From an uncultured Lachnospiraceae bacterium (lineage in GTDB: Bacteria > Bacillota > Clostridia > Lachnospirales > Lachnospiraceae): 64,000 nucleotides of DNA. A program made the translations under genes and the position numbers. The stretch spans positions 1-64,000 of the forward strand of contig CACWJQ010000001.1 in the NCBI GenBank assembly GCA_902761225.1, read 5' to 3'. Shown one piece after another: positions 10,795-19,627 of the stretch (within the stretch, counting starts at the first letter, position 1; every line of letters begins with the position of its first letter). The notes beneath the pieces are model-generated. The model made no database searches, was not told where the DNA came from, and saw nothing but the letters and a program-made list of their open reading frames with translations.

Positions 10795-10829
10795 CGCGGT
10801 CTCAGACCGGGCCCGGAGGGAAATCTCAA

Positions 10830-11780
10830 GTGGACAATCTTTTATTTGAAAGAGAACTTAAGAACCGTACCGAAAATGCGGAGAATGTTGTGATGAAGTA
10901 TCTTCCTGATCCGGAGGAAAAGCTTCAGCACACGGTCATCGAGGCTATGGACTATTCGGTCACCGTAGGAGGAAAGCGGCTCCGCCCCCTTCTTATGCAG
11001 GAGACCTACCGCATGTTCAGGGGACAGGATGAGATAGTGGAGCCCTTCATGGCTGCCATAGAGATGATACATACCTATTCTCTTATCCATGACGATCTTC
11101 CCTGCATGGACAATGATACCCTGAGAAGGGGACATGAGACCACCTGGAAGAAATACGGAGATGCGATGGCGGTGCTTGCGGGTGACGGACTCCTCAACTA
11201 TGCGTATGAAACGGCGCTTAAGAGCTTTGATCTTATCGAAAAAGAAGGCGCGCAGTATGAAGTCAGCTCCGAGACCATTGCGTCGAGATATCAGTCCTGT
11301 GCCAAGGCTGTCACGGTCCTTGCCGATAAGGCGGGAATATGGGGCATGGTGGGAGGCCAGTGCCTTGATGTTGAAGCAGAGAAGAAGGATATGGTCCTTT
11401 CGGAGGAAGAACTCCTTTTTATACATGAACACAAGACAGCAGCTCTTATACAGGCATGCTTCATGATAGGAGGCGTACTTGCGGGAGCGGGCAGGAGACA
11501 GATAGAGAGACTTGAGAAGATAGGATATAACGTTGGAGTTGCGTTCCAGATAAGGGATGACATGCTCGATGTTATAGGCACGACTGAGGAACTGGGCAAG
11601 AATACCGGCTCCGATGAAAAAGACGGCAAGAAGACCTATGTAACGATCCACGGTCTCGAAGAATCAGCAGCAGAGGAGAAGAGACTTACCGAAGAGGCAC
11701 TGGAGCTTCTTGACGCTCTCCCCGGCAAGCATGATTTCATGGTGGAGCTGATACTTTCACTTCTTGGAAGACGAAATTAA
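10830..11780 (+). CDS. ispA: Polyprenyl synthetase (farnesyl/geranylgeranyl diphosphate synthase)
   Basis: 316-residue trans-prenyltransferase that condenses isopentenyl diphosphate with allylic diphosphates. Both Asp-rich motifs are present: the first as HDDLPCMDND, with the two-residue Pro-Cys insertion typical of bacterial FPP synthases, and the second as IRDDMLD. GTG start with GGAGGG 9 bp upstream. It lies directly before dxs, so precursor supply and chain building are co-transcribed. Product chain length (C15 or C20) cannot be settled by eye. Confidence 0.9.
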   Translation: MDNLLFERELKNRTENAENVVMKYLPDPEEKLQHTVIEAMDYSVTVGGKRLRPLLMQETYRMFRGQDEIVEPFMAAIEMIHTYSLIHDDLPCMDNDTLRRGHETTWKKYGDAMAVLAGDGLLNYAYETALKSFDLIEKEGAQYEVSSETIASRYQSCAKAVTVLADKAGIWGMVGGQCLDVEAEKKDMVLSEEELLFIHEHKTAALIQACFMIGGVLAGAGRRQIERLEKIGYNVGVAFQIRDDMLDVIGTTEELGKNTGSDEKDGKKTYVTIHGLEESAAEEKRLTEEALELLDALPGKHDFMVELILSLLGRRN

Positions 11781-11781
11781 A

Positions 11782-13650
11782 ATGATCCTTGATGAGATAA
11801 ATAAGACCGGTGATATCAAGAATATACCGGATGAAAATCTGAATAGTCTGGCATCAGAGATAAGGGAGTTCCTCATAGATAAGGTCAGTAAGACCGGAGG
11901 ACATCTGGGTGCCAATCTCGGCGTTGTGGAGCTTACCATGGCGCTTCATCTTGAGCTTGACCTTCCGAAGGATAAGATAATCTGGGATGTAGGGCATCAG
12001 GCTTATACCCACAAGATATTAACAGGCAGAAAGGAAGGCTTTGACAGTCTTCGCAAATACGGCGGACTCAGCGGTTTTCCCAAAGCATGTGAAAGTGACT
12101 GTGACTGCTTTGATACAGGTCACAGTTCCACCTCCATCTCTGCCGGACTCGGAATGGTATGTGCAAGAGATCTGAGAGGAAGCGATGAGACGATAGTCTC
12201 GGTTATAGGCGACGGATCCCTTACCGGAGGAATGGCATTTGAAGCCCTCAATAATGCGGGACGCTTCGATACCAACTTCATCATCATCCTGAATGACAAT
12301 AACATGTCCATCTCAGAGAACGTGGGAGGTATCCCCAAGTACCTGAACTCCATACGTACATCCAACGGTTATCTTGGACTCAAGGAAAGCGTATATAAGA
12401 AGATCATAGACAAGCCCTGGGGCGATGATGTGGTCGGCAAGATAAGGAGAGCCAAGAACAGCTTCAAATCCCTTATGGTGCCCGCAGGTATGATGTTCGA
12501 GGAAATGGGTATCGTATACCTTGGCCCCGTTGACGGACATAATATAAAGGCAATGAGAAATGCCATAAGAGAGGCGAGACGATTTAAGCGTGCGGTCCTT
12601 ATCCATGTCCTTACCAAAAAAGGCAACGGATTTGCACCTGCCGAAAAGCATCCCGCCAGATTCCATGGCACGGAACCCTTCGACGTTACTAACGGAGTTC
12701 CTCTCAATCACAGAACCGTGGCCGGATGGACGGATATCTTCTCAACCGTCATGTTTAAGCTTGGTGAGAAGGATGACAGGATTGTTGCCGTTACTGCGGC
12801 TATGGCTGAAGGCTGCGGATTAAAGCGTTTCAGGAATAAATTCCCCGACAGATTCTTTGATGTGGGAATTGCGGAACAGCATGCAGTGACATTTGCGGCG
12901 GGACTTGCAAAGGGAGGGTATAAGCCTGTTTTTGCAGTGTATTCGTCATTCCTGCAGAGGGGCTACGATCAGGTACTCCACGATGTATGCCTGCAGAATC
13001 TTCATGTTGTGTTCGCCATAGACAGAGCAGGTCTTGTGGGGGCTGACGGAGAGACTCACCAGGGTGTTTTCGACCTTTCATATCTGACACAGATTCCCAA
13101 CATGGTGGTCTGCTCACCCAAGAATAAATGGGAGCTTTCAGATATGCTCAAGTTCGCTGTATCCTATGACGGCCCCATAGCTGTCAGATATCCGAGGGGT
13201 ACGGCTTATGCCGGACTTGAGGAGTTCAGGGAAAATGTAAGCCTCGGAAAGAGCGAGTGGATATACAGGGAAGATGAGATATGCCTTATAGCTGTGGGTG
13301 AGATGGTTGAGACGGCAGAGCAGGTAAGGGATATCCTTAAAGGCGAGGGTCACAGGGTAAGCCTTGTCAACGCCAGGTTCGTAAAGCCTTTAGACAGGGA
13401 GATGATACTTGAAAGCTGCCGTGATCATAAGCTTTTAGTGACCCTTGAAGATAATGTCATTACAGGAGGCTTTGGATCTGCGGTGCTTGATGTGCTTGCA
13501 GAGGAAGGCTGTCATAAGGATGTGCTTACCATGGGTGTTCCTGACAGGTTCATACGTCACGGAAGCGTTCCCGAACTTAAGAAGGAGATCGGACTCGATC
13601 CCGAAAGCATTGCTGACCGGATAAGAAAGAAGCTGTCTGCGGAAACCTGA
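11782..13650 (+). CDS. dxs: 1-deoxy-D-xylulose-5-phosphate synthase
   Basis: 622-residue thiamine-diphosphate enzyme that makes DXP from pyruvate and glyceraldehyde 3-phosphate, the first step of the MEP pathway. GGHLGANLGVVELT, the GHQAYTHKILTGR segment, the ThDP motif GDGSLTGGMAFEALNNAG through LNDNNMSI, and the transketolase-like pyrimidine domain (VTAAMAEGCGL ... GIAEQHAVTFAAGLA) are all intact. The ATG at 11782 is chosen over an in-frame TTG at 11764 inside ispA because the protein then begins MILDEINKTGD, like other DXS enzymes. Confidence 0.95.
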   Translation: MILDEINKTGDIKNIPDENLNSLASEIREFLIDKVSKTGGHLGANLGVVELTMALHLELDLPKDKIIWDVGHQAYTHKILTGRKEGFDSLRKYGGLSGFPKACESDCDCFDTGHSSTSISAGLGMVCARDLRGSDETIVSVIGDGSLTGGMAFEALNNAGRFDTNFIIILNDNNMSISENVGGIPKYLNSIRTSNGYLGLKESVYKKIIDKPWGDDVVGKIRRAKNSFKSLMVPAGMMFEEMGIVYLGPVDGHNIKAMRNAIREARRFKRAVLIHVLTKKGNGFAPAEKHPARFHGTEPFDVTNGVPLNHRTVAGWTDIFSTVMFKLGEKDDRIVAVTAAMAEGCGLKRFRNKFPDRFFDVGIAEQHAVTFAAGLAKGGYKPVFAVYSSFLQRGYDQVLHDVCLQNLHVVFAIDRAGLVGADGETHQGVFDLSYLTQIPNMVVCSPKNKWELSDMLKFAVSYDGPIAVRYPRGTAYAGLEEFRENVSLGKSEWIYREDEICLIAVGEMVETAEQVRDILKGEGHRVSLVNARFVKPLDREMILESCRDHKLLVTLEDNVITGGFGSAVLDVLAEEGCHKDVLTMGVPDRFIRHGSVPELKKEIGLDPESIADRIRKKLSAET

Positions 13651-13651
13651 T

Positions 13652-14539
13652 ATGAAAGAAAGACTTGATGTGATACTTGTTAATATGGGACTTGCCCCTT
13701 CAAGGGAAAAGGCAAAGGCTCTGATCATGGCCGGCGAAGTATTTATCGACGGCGAGAGAGAGGACAAAGCCGGAGCTTCCTTTGACCCGGAGGGCAGGAA
13801 TATAGAGGTCAGATCCAGGCAGCTTAAGTATGTGAGCAGAGGCGGGTTCAAGCTTGAGAAGGCAATGGAAGTCTGGGGGTTCGATCTTACCGGACTTGTG
13901 TGCATGGATATAGGTTCATCTACCGGAGGATTTACTGACTGCATGCTCCAGAATGGGGCATCCAGGGTCTACTCGGTTGATGTGGGAAAGGGACAGCTGG
14001 ACTGGAAGCTCAGAAATGATGACAGGGTTGTGGTTATGGAGCAGACCAACTTCCGCTTTCTGACACCTGCGGATATTCCGGAGAAGATAGATTTTGCCAG
14101 TGTTGATGTATCCTTCATATCTCTTGATAAGATACTGATCCCCGCAAGAAACCTCCTGAAGGATGGGGGAAGGATAGTGGCACTTATAAAGCCCCAGTTC
14201 GAAGCCGGCAAGGGCAAGGTGGGCAAGAACGGTGTTGTAAGGGACACCCGGACTCATACTGATGTCATAACAAGGACGATCAGTTTTGCGGACTTTGTTG
14301 GATTCGATGTCCTCGGAATTGACTTTTCCCCCATAAAGGGGCCGGAAGGAAATATCGAGTATCTTATGAATCTTGTGAAAAAAGAAAATATTTCCGAAGA
14401 GCTGCTTTCATACAGCGAGAAGGAAGCGATAGATGCATTTGAGGAAAGCAGGGCATCCGGAAAATGGCTTGCGGATTCCCCGGAGTGGGAGAGCAGATGC
14501 AGTGAACTTGCAGGAAGATCACATACGGAGCTTGACTGA
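13652..14539 (+). CDS. tlyA: TlyA family rRNA (cytidine-2'-O)-methyltransferase
   Basis: 295 residues. An S4 RNA-binding domain (residues 1-60, MKERLDVILVNMGLAPSREKA) is joined to a Rossmann methyltransferase (DIGSSTGGFTDCMLQNGA, then ASVDVSFISL and LIKPQFEAG), the TlyA/FtsJ-like layout. In mycobacteria TlyA methylates 16S and 23S rRNA; the old hemolysin name is historical. The protein is some 25 residues longer than usual, the excess being a C-terminal Glu/Ser-rich tail. It is coupled to nadK by a TGATG overlap. Confidence 0.9.
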   Translation: MKERLDVILVNMGLAPSREKAKALIMAGEVFIDGEREDKAGASFDPEGRNIEVRSRQLKYVSRGGFKLEKAMEVWGFDLTGLVCMDIGSSTGGFTDCMLQNGASRVYSVDVGKGQLDWKLRNDDRVVVMEQTNFRFLTPADIPEKIDFASVDVSFISLDKILIPARNLLKDGGRIVALIKPQFEAGKGKVGKNGVVRDTRTHTDVITRTISFADFVGFDVLGIDFSPIKGPEGNIEYLMNLVKKENISEELLSYSEKEAIDAFEESRASGKWLADSPEWESRCSELAGRSHTELD

Positions 14540-15393
14540 TGAAAAGAGTTCTCATCTATACTAACGAACATAAGGATCCGGACGGAGCATACACCAAGAG
14601 AGTTGCTGATCATTTTGCCGCAAAGGGCGTGGCTTCGGATGTTATCATCTCCGATATAAGGCGCACGGAGGATAAGGATGCTGAGATAGATCAGGGAAGA
14701 TCCGACTATGACTGTATCATTGTCCTTGGGGGAGACGGTACGGTGCTTCAGGCTGCAAGAGAGGCATGGAGACTGGATATTCCCATGGTTGGAGTGAACC
14801 TCGGCAAGCTTGGATTCCTTACCGAGATAGAGACATCTGCCATGGAACAATCCTTTGACAGACTGTTGGTCGGGGACTTCTATACCGAGAAGAGGATGAT
14901 GCTCAGGGGGGAAGTCATTAAGGCAAACGGGGAGAAGATAAGTGGCAGATCCCTTAACGATATAGTCATAAGCAGATACGGGGGAATGAATCAGATCGTA
15001 CTTCCGGTGTATGTCAACGGACAGTTCCTTCATGAGTACAGAGGGGATGGGATCATAGTCACGACTCCCACCGGATCGTCCGGATACAATCTGTCGGCAG
15101 GCGGTCCCATAGTAGAGCCTTCATCCGATGTCATGGTTCTCACATCCATATGTTCACACTCACTGAATCATGCGTCCATAATCCTTTCGGCGGACGATCA
15201 GATCGAAGTAAGACTTCCGGAAGACGGCCTGATACAAAGACAGATAGAGCTCTCCTTTGACGGAAGTCTGCGTGTTCTGATCGGTGACGGTGATACCGTC
15301 AGGATAAGAAGATCGGAGAAGCACACAAGGTTCATCAAACTGAACGATATGAGTTTCCTTGAAACACTCCACAAAAAACTCGGAGATGCCTGA
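14539..15393 (+). CDS. nadK: NAD kinase
   Basis: 284-residue ATP-dependent NAD kinase, the source of NADP. The GGDGTVLQAA motif, NLGKLGFLTE, and the C-terminal TPTGSSGYNLSAGGPI block are present. Its start overlaps the tlyA stop and its stop overlaps the argR start (TGATG both times), so tlyA, nadK and argR are translationally chained. Confidence 0.95.
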   Translation: MKRVLIYTNEHKDPDGAYTKRVADHFAAKGVASDVIISDIRRTEDKDAEIDQGRSDYDCIIVLGGDGTVLQAAREAWRLDIPMVGVNLGKLGFLTEIETSAMEQSFDRLLVGDFYTEKRMMLRGEVIKANGEKISGRSLNDIVISRYGGMNQIVLPVYVNGQFLHEYRGDGIIVTTPTGSSGYNLSAGGPIVEPSSDVMVLTSICSHSLNHASIILSADDQIEVRLPEDGLIQRQIELSFDGSLRVLIGDGDTVRIRRSEKHTRFIKLNDMSFLETLHKKLGDA

Positions 15394-15851
15394 TGCTTAA
15401 AAAAGAAGCGAGACAAAAGGTAATAATAGACCTTATCGAGAATAACGATATAGCAACACAGGAAGAACTCTGCGAACTGCTTGAAAGAGAAGGGTACAAG
15501 GCAACACAGGCCACCGTTTCAAGAGATATCAGGGAACTTGCACTGACCAAGATGCCTTCGGAAAAGAAAGGGCAGAAATATGTCAGGATAAAGCAGTCAT
15601 CCGGGGCAATGGAACAGAAATATTCCAGAGTTCTGAGGGACGGCTTTGTTGCTATGGATAAGGCTCAGAGTATACTGGTCCTGCGCACCGTTTCCGGAAT
15701 GGCGATGGCGGTGGGAGCCGCAATAGATGCAATGCATCTTGAGGAAGTATCCGGATGTATCGCCGGTGATGATACGGTGATGCTTGCCATAAGAGATGCG
15801 GGATCTGTCGATACGTTAATGGCAAAGATTAAGGAAATCGTGAATCCTTAA
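15393..15851 (+). CDS. argR: Arginine repressor ArgR/AhrC
   Basis: 152 residues. An N-terminal winged helix (TQEELCELLEREGY, TQATVSRDIREL) is followed by a C-terminal oligomerisation and arginine-binding domain (SGCIAGDDTVMLAIRD). It acts as a hexameric arginine sensor controlling arginine biosynthesis and catabolism. No arginine gene is in the window, so its targets lie elsewhere. Confidence 0.93.
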   Translation: MLKKEARQKVIIDLIENNDIATQEELCELLEREGYKATQATVSRDIRELALTKMPSEKKGQKYVRIKQSSGAMEQKYSRVLRDGFVAMDKAQSILVLRTVSGMAMAVGAAIDAMHLEEVSGCIAGDDTVMLAIRDAGSVDTLMAKIKEIVNP

Positions 15852-15899
15852 GACATATAACCTGTGGTATCCAAGGCCGTCGGAAAAGGCGGATGAAAA

Positions 15900-17585
15900 A
15901 TGCTCAAGAATCTACATGTTAAAAATTTGGCTCTGATAGAAGATGCGGATATCGAATTTTCCGAAGGACTCAATATCCTTACCGGTGAGACCGGCGCGGG
16001 AAAGTCACTTCTCATGGGATCTGTTCTCATGGCACTGGGTTCAAGGTTCGATATGTCAATGATCAGAAAGGGTGCGGACAGCGCATCCGTCGAGCTTGTG
16101 TTTGATGAGATAGGGGATAAGGCACTTTCTATTCTGGAAGAACTGGAGATTCCCGTGGAAGATGACGGGAGTGTCATAATCAAGAGAACCTGTTCCCAGT
16201 CCAGAAGTTCCTGCAGGATCAACGGATCAAATGCAACTGTCAGGGAGATGAAGAAGCTTTCCCAGGCTCTTATTGATGTACACGGACAGCGTGATTACGA
16301 GACTCTTCTCCACAGATCCGAACTTCTTGAAATACTGGATCTGTACTGTGGAAAGGAAATGCCCGGACTCCTTGATGAGGTTAAGGAAAGATACCTTGTG
16401 ATGCAGGAGCTTAGAGATAAGCTGGAAGATGAACTGTCGGATACAGGGGCAGCCGAGAAGGAAGTGGCTCTTGCGGAATTTGAATTAAACGAGATAGAAG
16501 ATGCCGCCCTTAAAGAGGGGGAGGATGAAGAACTTGAAAATGCTTATCGAAGGATGAGCAATTTCAGAAAGATCGCAGAGGGAATAGGAAGAGCCCATGA
16601 ACTTATCGGCGGAGGCGAGGATGAAAATGCAGGGAGTCTTACATCCATGGCTCTTAAGGAACTGTCCTCAGTCTCTGAATACGATACGGTACTGTCAGGC
16701 TTTGAGGAGGAACTAAGGTCAGCAGAATCCATTCTTTCAGACCTTCAGATGGAGCTCAGTTCCTATATGTCACAGATGGAATTTGATGAAGAAGAATTCG
16801 CCGTGACGGAAGAGAGACTTGATCTTATCAATAAGCTTAAGAGCAAGTATGGGAAAACCATTCCGGATATTCTGGATTATGCTGCATCGAGAAAAGAGAT
16901 CCTTGATAAATATGCAGATTATGACGCATATATCGAAGGACTTAAGGCCGGACTTGCAAAAGCTGAGAAAGAGTATGATGCTGCCTCTCTTAAGGTATCA
17001 AAGCTTCGAAAGAAAAATGCACCGCATCTTCAGAGTGAACTTACGGACAGGCTTAAGGAACTGAACTTTACCACGGTTGATCTCGAGATAAAGCTTGAGA
17101 AGACAGAAGCCGGAGTAAAGGGAAGCGATTCGGCGGATTTTCTTATCTCTGTCAATCCCGGAGAGGACAGAAAGCCCATAGCGGAAGTCGCATCCGGGGG
17201 TGAACTCTCCAGAATGATGCTTGCCGTCAAGACTGTTATGGCAGGCAGGGAAGATACCGGAACCCTGATATTCGACGAGATAGATTCCGGGATCAGCGGT
17301 ATAACCGCCTGGAAGGTGGCGGGAAGTCTTGCGGGGGTATCCAGACATCATCAGGTTATCTGTATAACCCATCTTCCCCAGATCGCAGCCATGGCCGATC
17401 ATCATTTCATGATCGTCAAATCATCGGATGAAAGGTCAACCACTACCGATGTCATCGCAGCGGGGGACGATGGATCGATCGCGGAGATCGCAAGGCTGCT
17501 TGGTACGGATTCTGTAACCGACAGCACACTTAAGAATGCGAGGGAGCTTAAGGATAAAGCTGCAGCAGTAAAAAAAGCTCTGTAG
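15900..17585 (+). CDS. recN: DNA repair protein RecN
   Basis: 561-residue SMC-like ATPase for double-strand break repair. Walker A GETGAGKSLLMGS is near the N terminus. Long coiled-coil arms cover residues about 150-360 with many Glu/Lys/Leu heptads, and the ABC signature (ASGGELSRMMLAVK) plus Walker B (LIFDEIDSGISG) sit in the C-terminal half. An AAGGCGG site precedes the ATG. It is the last housekeeping gene of the cluster; no terminator is visible before the secreted-protein genes that follow. Confidence 0.94.
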   Translation: MLKNLHVKNLALIEDADIEFSEGLNILTGETGAGKSLLMGSVLMALGSRFDMSMIRKGADSASVELVFDEIGDKALSILEELEIPVEDDGSVIIKRTCSQSRSSCRINGSNATVREMKKLSQALIDVHGQRDYETLLHRSELLEILDLYCGKEMPGLLDEVKERYLVMQELRDKLEDELSDTGAAEKEVALAEFELNEIEDAALKEGEDEELENAYRRMSNFRKIAEGIGRAHELIGGGEDENAGSLTSMALKELSSVSEYDTVLSGFEEELRSAESILSDLQMELSSYMSQMEFDEEEFAVTEERLDLINKLKSKYGKTIPDILDYAASRKEILDKYADYDAYIEGLKAGLAKAEKEYDAASLKVSKLRKKNAPHLQSELTDRLKELNFTTVDLEIKLEKTEAGVKGSDSADFLISVNPGEDRKPIAEVASGGELSRMMLAVKTVMAGREDTGTLIFDEIDSGISGITAWKVAGSLAGVSRHHQVICITHLPQIAAMADHHFMIVKSSDERSTTTDVIAAGDDGSIAEIARLLGTDSVTDSTLKNARELKDKAAAVKKAL

Positions 17586-17619
17586 AGCATAACTGCATTT
17601 CTTATGAGGAGAGAATAAT

Positions 17620-18165
17620 ATGGGATTTCTGATTGCACTGTTTCTGTTCGTGAGTACGTTCGGCAGTGTGCGTCATTATATGCAGTCGATAGCCATCGCA
17701 CAGGAGATGTACTCATGGGATCATCCCGACACAGAGATCGATGATGATGTGACCGGCTATGATAATGATGATCATGACGATGATGATACCGATATTGTAT
17801 ATGAAGATATCATCGGAACCTGGGAACTGTATTATGCCGAACTTAATGGTGGAGCCATGGACTGTGATGAGGATTCAGAGATCTTTGAGACTCTTACATT
17901 TAAGGACGATCATACAGTAGTTCTGAAACAGTATTCTTATGGTGATCTTTCGCTTCAGGCAACACTTCCTGTTACCTATTCATCCGGATTCCCGATCTTT
18001 ACATACGATGACAGCGATAATCTTCCGGAATCCATAGCACGTGAGGAATATTATGTTATTTATGCCGGAGATAACGAAGGGCTTCATATGACTGTTCTGC
18101 TGATGTTCTATAATCCCCAGGGATTTATAGAAGGCGGATACACACTTATGTTTACAAGACCGTGA
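17620..18165 (+). CDS. Secreted acidic protein, paralogue of the two lipoproteins downstream
   Basis: Unrecognised 181-residue protein. A hydrophobic N-terminal segment (residues 2-25) could be an uncleaved anchor or signal; it has no lipobox. Residues about 33-60 are rich in Asp, then a domain starting IIGTWELYYAELNGG and ending YTLMFTRP resembles the C-terminal domain of the 18197 gene (IGDWNLWSMEIEG...LKFVAA) and of the 19628 gene (IGDWELYSSEVED...ILNFRR). The G(T/D)W opening and beta-rich pattern suggest a lipocalin-like barrel, which is inference. It lacks the central domain of its two neighbours and may be a shortened copy. Confidence 0.75.
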   Translation: MGFLIALFLFVSTFGSVRHYMQSIAIAQEMYSWDHPDTEIDDDVTGYDNDDHDDDDTDIVYEDIIGTWELYYAELNGGAMDCDEDSEIFETLTFKDDHTVVLKQYSYGDLSLQATLPVTYSSGFPIFTYDDSDNLPESIAREEYYVIYAGDNEGLHMTVLLMFYNPQGFIEGGYTLMFTRP

Positions 18166-18196
18166 TTTAATCGGATGGCTGTATCGGAGGAATATT

Positions 18197-19552
18197 ATGA
18201 AAAAGAAATATCTTGCACTTATCATGGCATGCATCCTTTGTACATCTGCTTTTGTCACCGGATGCGGCAGGACGGCGGATGTCATCGAAGAGGATGATGA
18301 AGACGATGACGACGATGATGACGATGATGACGATGATGACGATGATGACGACAAGGACGACAAGGACGACGATAAAGATGATGACAAGGATGATAAGCCT
18401 GTCTATGTAGAATCCATCGATCCTGCAACCTTTCTTCAGCAGATCAAGTTATTCGTGAAGAATAAGGCTATCTGGTCAGTGGATGAAGATTCATCTGCCT
18501 CCATACATCAGGTCGGCTATGCCGTTACGGATCTTGATCACAACGGAAGAGCAGAGCTTATTGTCATGACATCTTTTGGAAATCATTCTGAGACTTCCTC
18601 TGCAAGGATCTTCGAGATAAGCGAAAGCGGCAACAGATTCGACGAGGCTGAGTGGGAGTTTTCCGGACTTTCGATATCGGATATACCCTGTCCGGATCTT
18701 CTCTATTATCCCTTCCCTCTTACCTATTATGATGAAAAGGAAGGTATAACACATTACCTTGGGCTTGACGCCTATGATGACGGCGATGGCAATTCCTATG
18801 TGTTCTATGACGATCTCACATACTCTGAAGGAAAAGCATCCAGCTATACATATGCATACGGTCATACCTATGAATATTACGATATAACCACCGATCAACT
18901 TAAGTATGATCATACATATACCACCGATAAGGGTGATGTCACCGAGAGTCAGTATTATGATTACCGCTTTGATTATGCGGGAGGTCTTTCAAAGCTGGAG
19001 GAATGTTATATTGGCGTATATAACAGAGGCTGGTATGACGACTGCGGAGTTATGACCCTGGATGACGAATTCCTGTGCGAAGTATTGATGGAATCCTACA
19101 GAGTGTTCAGCGGATACCAGACCTATTCCGGATTCTATGAGATGTATAACGATCACTATGCACCCGGAGATTACGACGAGACTTTCTTTGAACGCTGTAT
19201 CGGTGACTGGAATCTGTGGAGCATGGAAATTGAGGGTGATGAGGTGCGATATGAAGAGGATGGTCCCCAGTATGCGACCCTTACCATAACAGAGGATTAT
19301 GAGGCTGTTATTTCGCAGTACAGAAATGGGGAACTCTCACTAAGGTATGCTTTGGATGTCTGCCTCGATGATGACGGTCATCCCTATTTTGATTACGATG
19401 ATCAGAGTGCTCTGCCGGAAGGATTTAAGATGGAGAGGTACACCGTAGCTGAGATAAACAGTGACGGAGATATGATCACCCTGTCACTGGAGTTTTTCGG
19501 AGAAGACGGGATCATAGGGTCCAGTACTCTCAAATTTGTTGCTGCCATGTAA
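18197..19552 (+). CDS. Asp-rich lipoprotein with calcium-binding-like loop
   Basis: 451-residue predicted lipoprotein. The signal peptide ends in the lipobox VTGC (Cys23). Residues about 31-70 form an almost pure Asp linker with some Lys. The central domain holds VGYAVTDLDHNGRAELIV, a D-x-D-x-N-G loop like those in EF-hand/VCBS-type surface proteins. A C-terminal domain (IGDWNLW onward) is shared with the flanking paralogues. A GGAGG site precedes the ATG. It probably sits on the outer face of the membrane, where the acidic linker could bind cations. The function is unknown; such DLDxNG proteins are common in Lachnospiraceae. Confidence 0.8.
   Translation: MKKKYLALIMACILCTSAFVTGCGRTADVIEEDDEDDDDDDDDDDDDDDDDDKDDKDDDKDDDKDDKPVYVESIDPATFLQQIKLFVKNKAIWSVDEDSSASIHQVGYAVTDLDHNGRAELIVMTSFGNHSETSSARIFEISESGNRFDEAEWEFSGLSISDIPCPDLLYYPFPLTYYDEKEGITHYLGLDAYDDGDGNSYVFYDDLTYSEGKASSYTYAYGHTYEYYDITTDQLKYDHTYTTDKGDVTESQYYDYRFDYAGGLSKLEECYIGVYNRGWYDDCGVMTLDDEFLCEVLMESYRVFSGYQTYSGFYEMYNDHYAPGDYDETFFERCIGDWNLWSMEIEGDEVRYEEDGPQYATLTITEDYEAVISQYRNGELSLRYALDVCLDDDGHPYFDYDDQSALPEGFKMERYTVAEINSDGDMITLSLEFFGEDGIIGSSTLKFVAAM
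18287..18400 (+). repeat. GAT/GAC low-complexity tract encoding poly-Asp
   Basis: Near-perfect tandem copies of a 9-base unit GACGATGAT lie in frame inside the lipoprotein gene and encode an uninterrupted Asp run followed by Asp/Lys units. Such a tract is prone to length change by slippage in steps of whole codons. Confidence 0.9.
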
Positions 19553-19627
19553 GGCTGAGTTTGCCAAAATCGATCTTTTATCAGGGGCAGCTGATCGCTG
19601 CAGATGATTCAGGAGGTTACGACAGAG

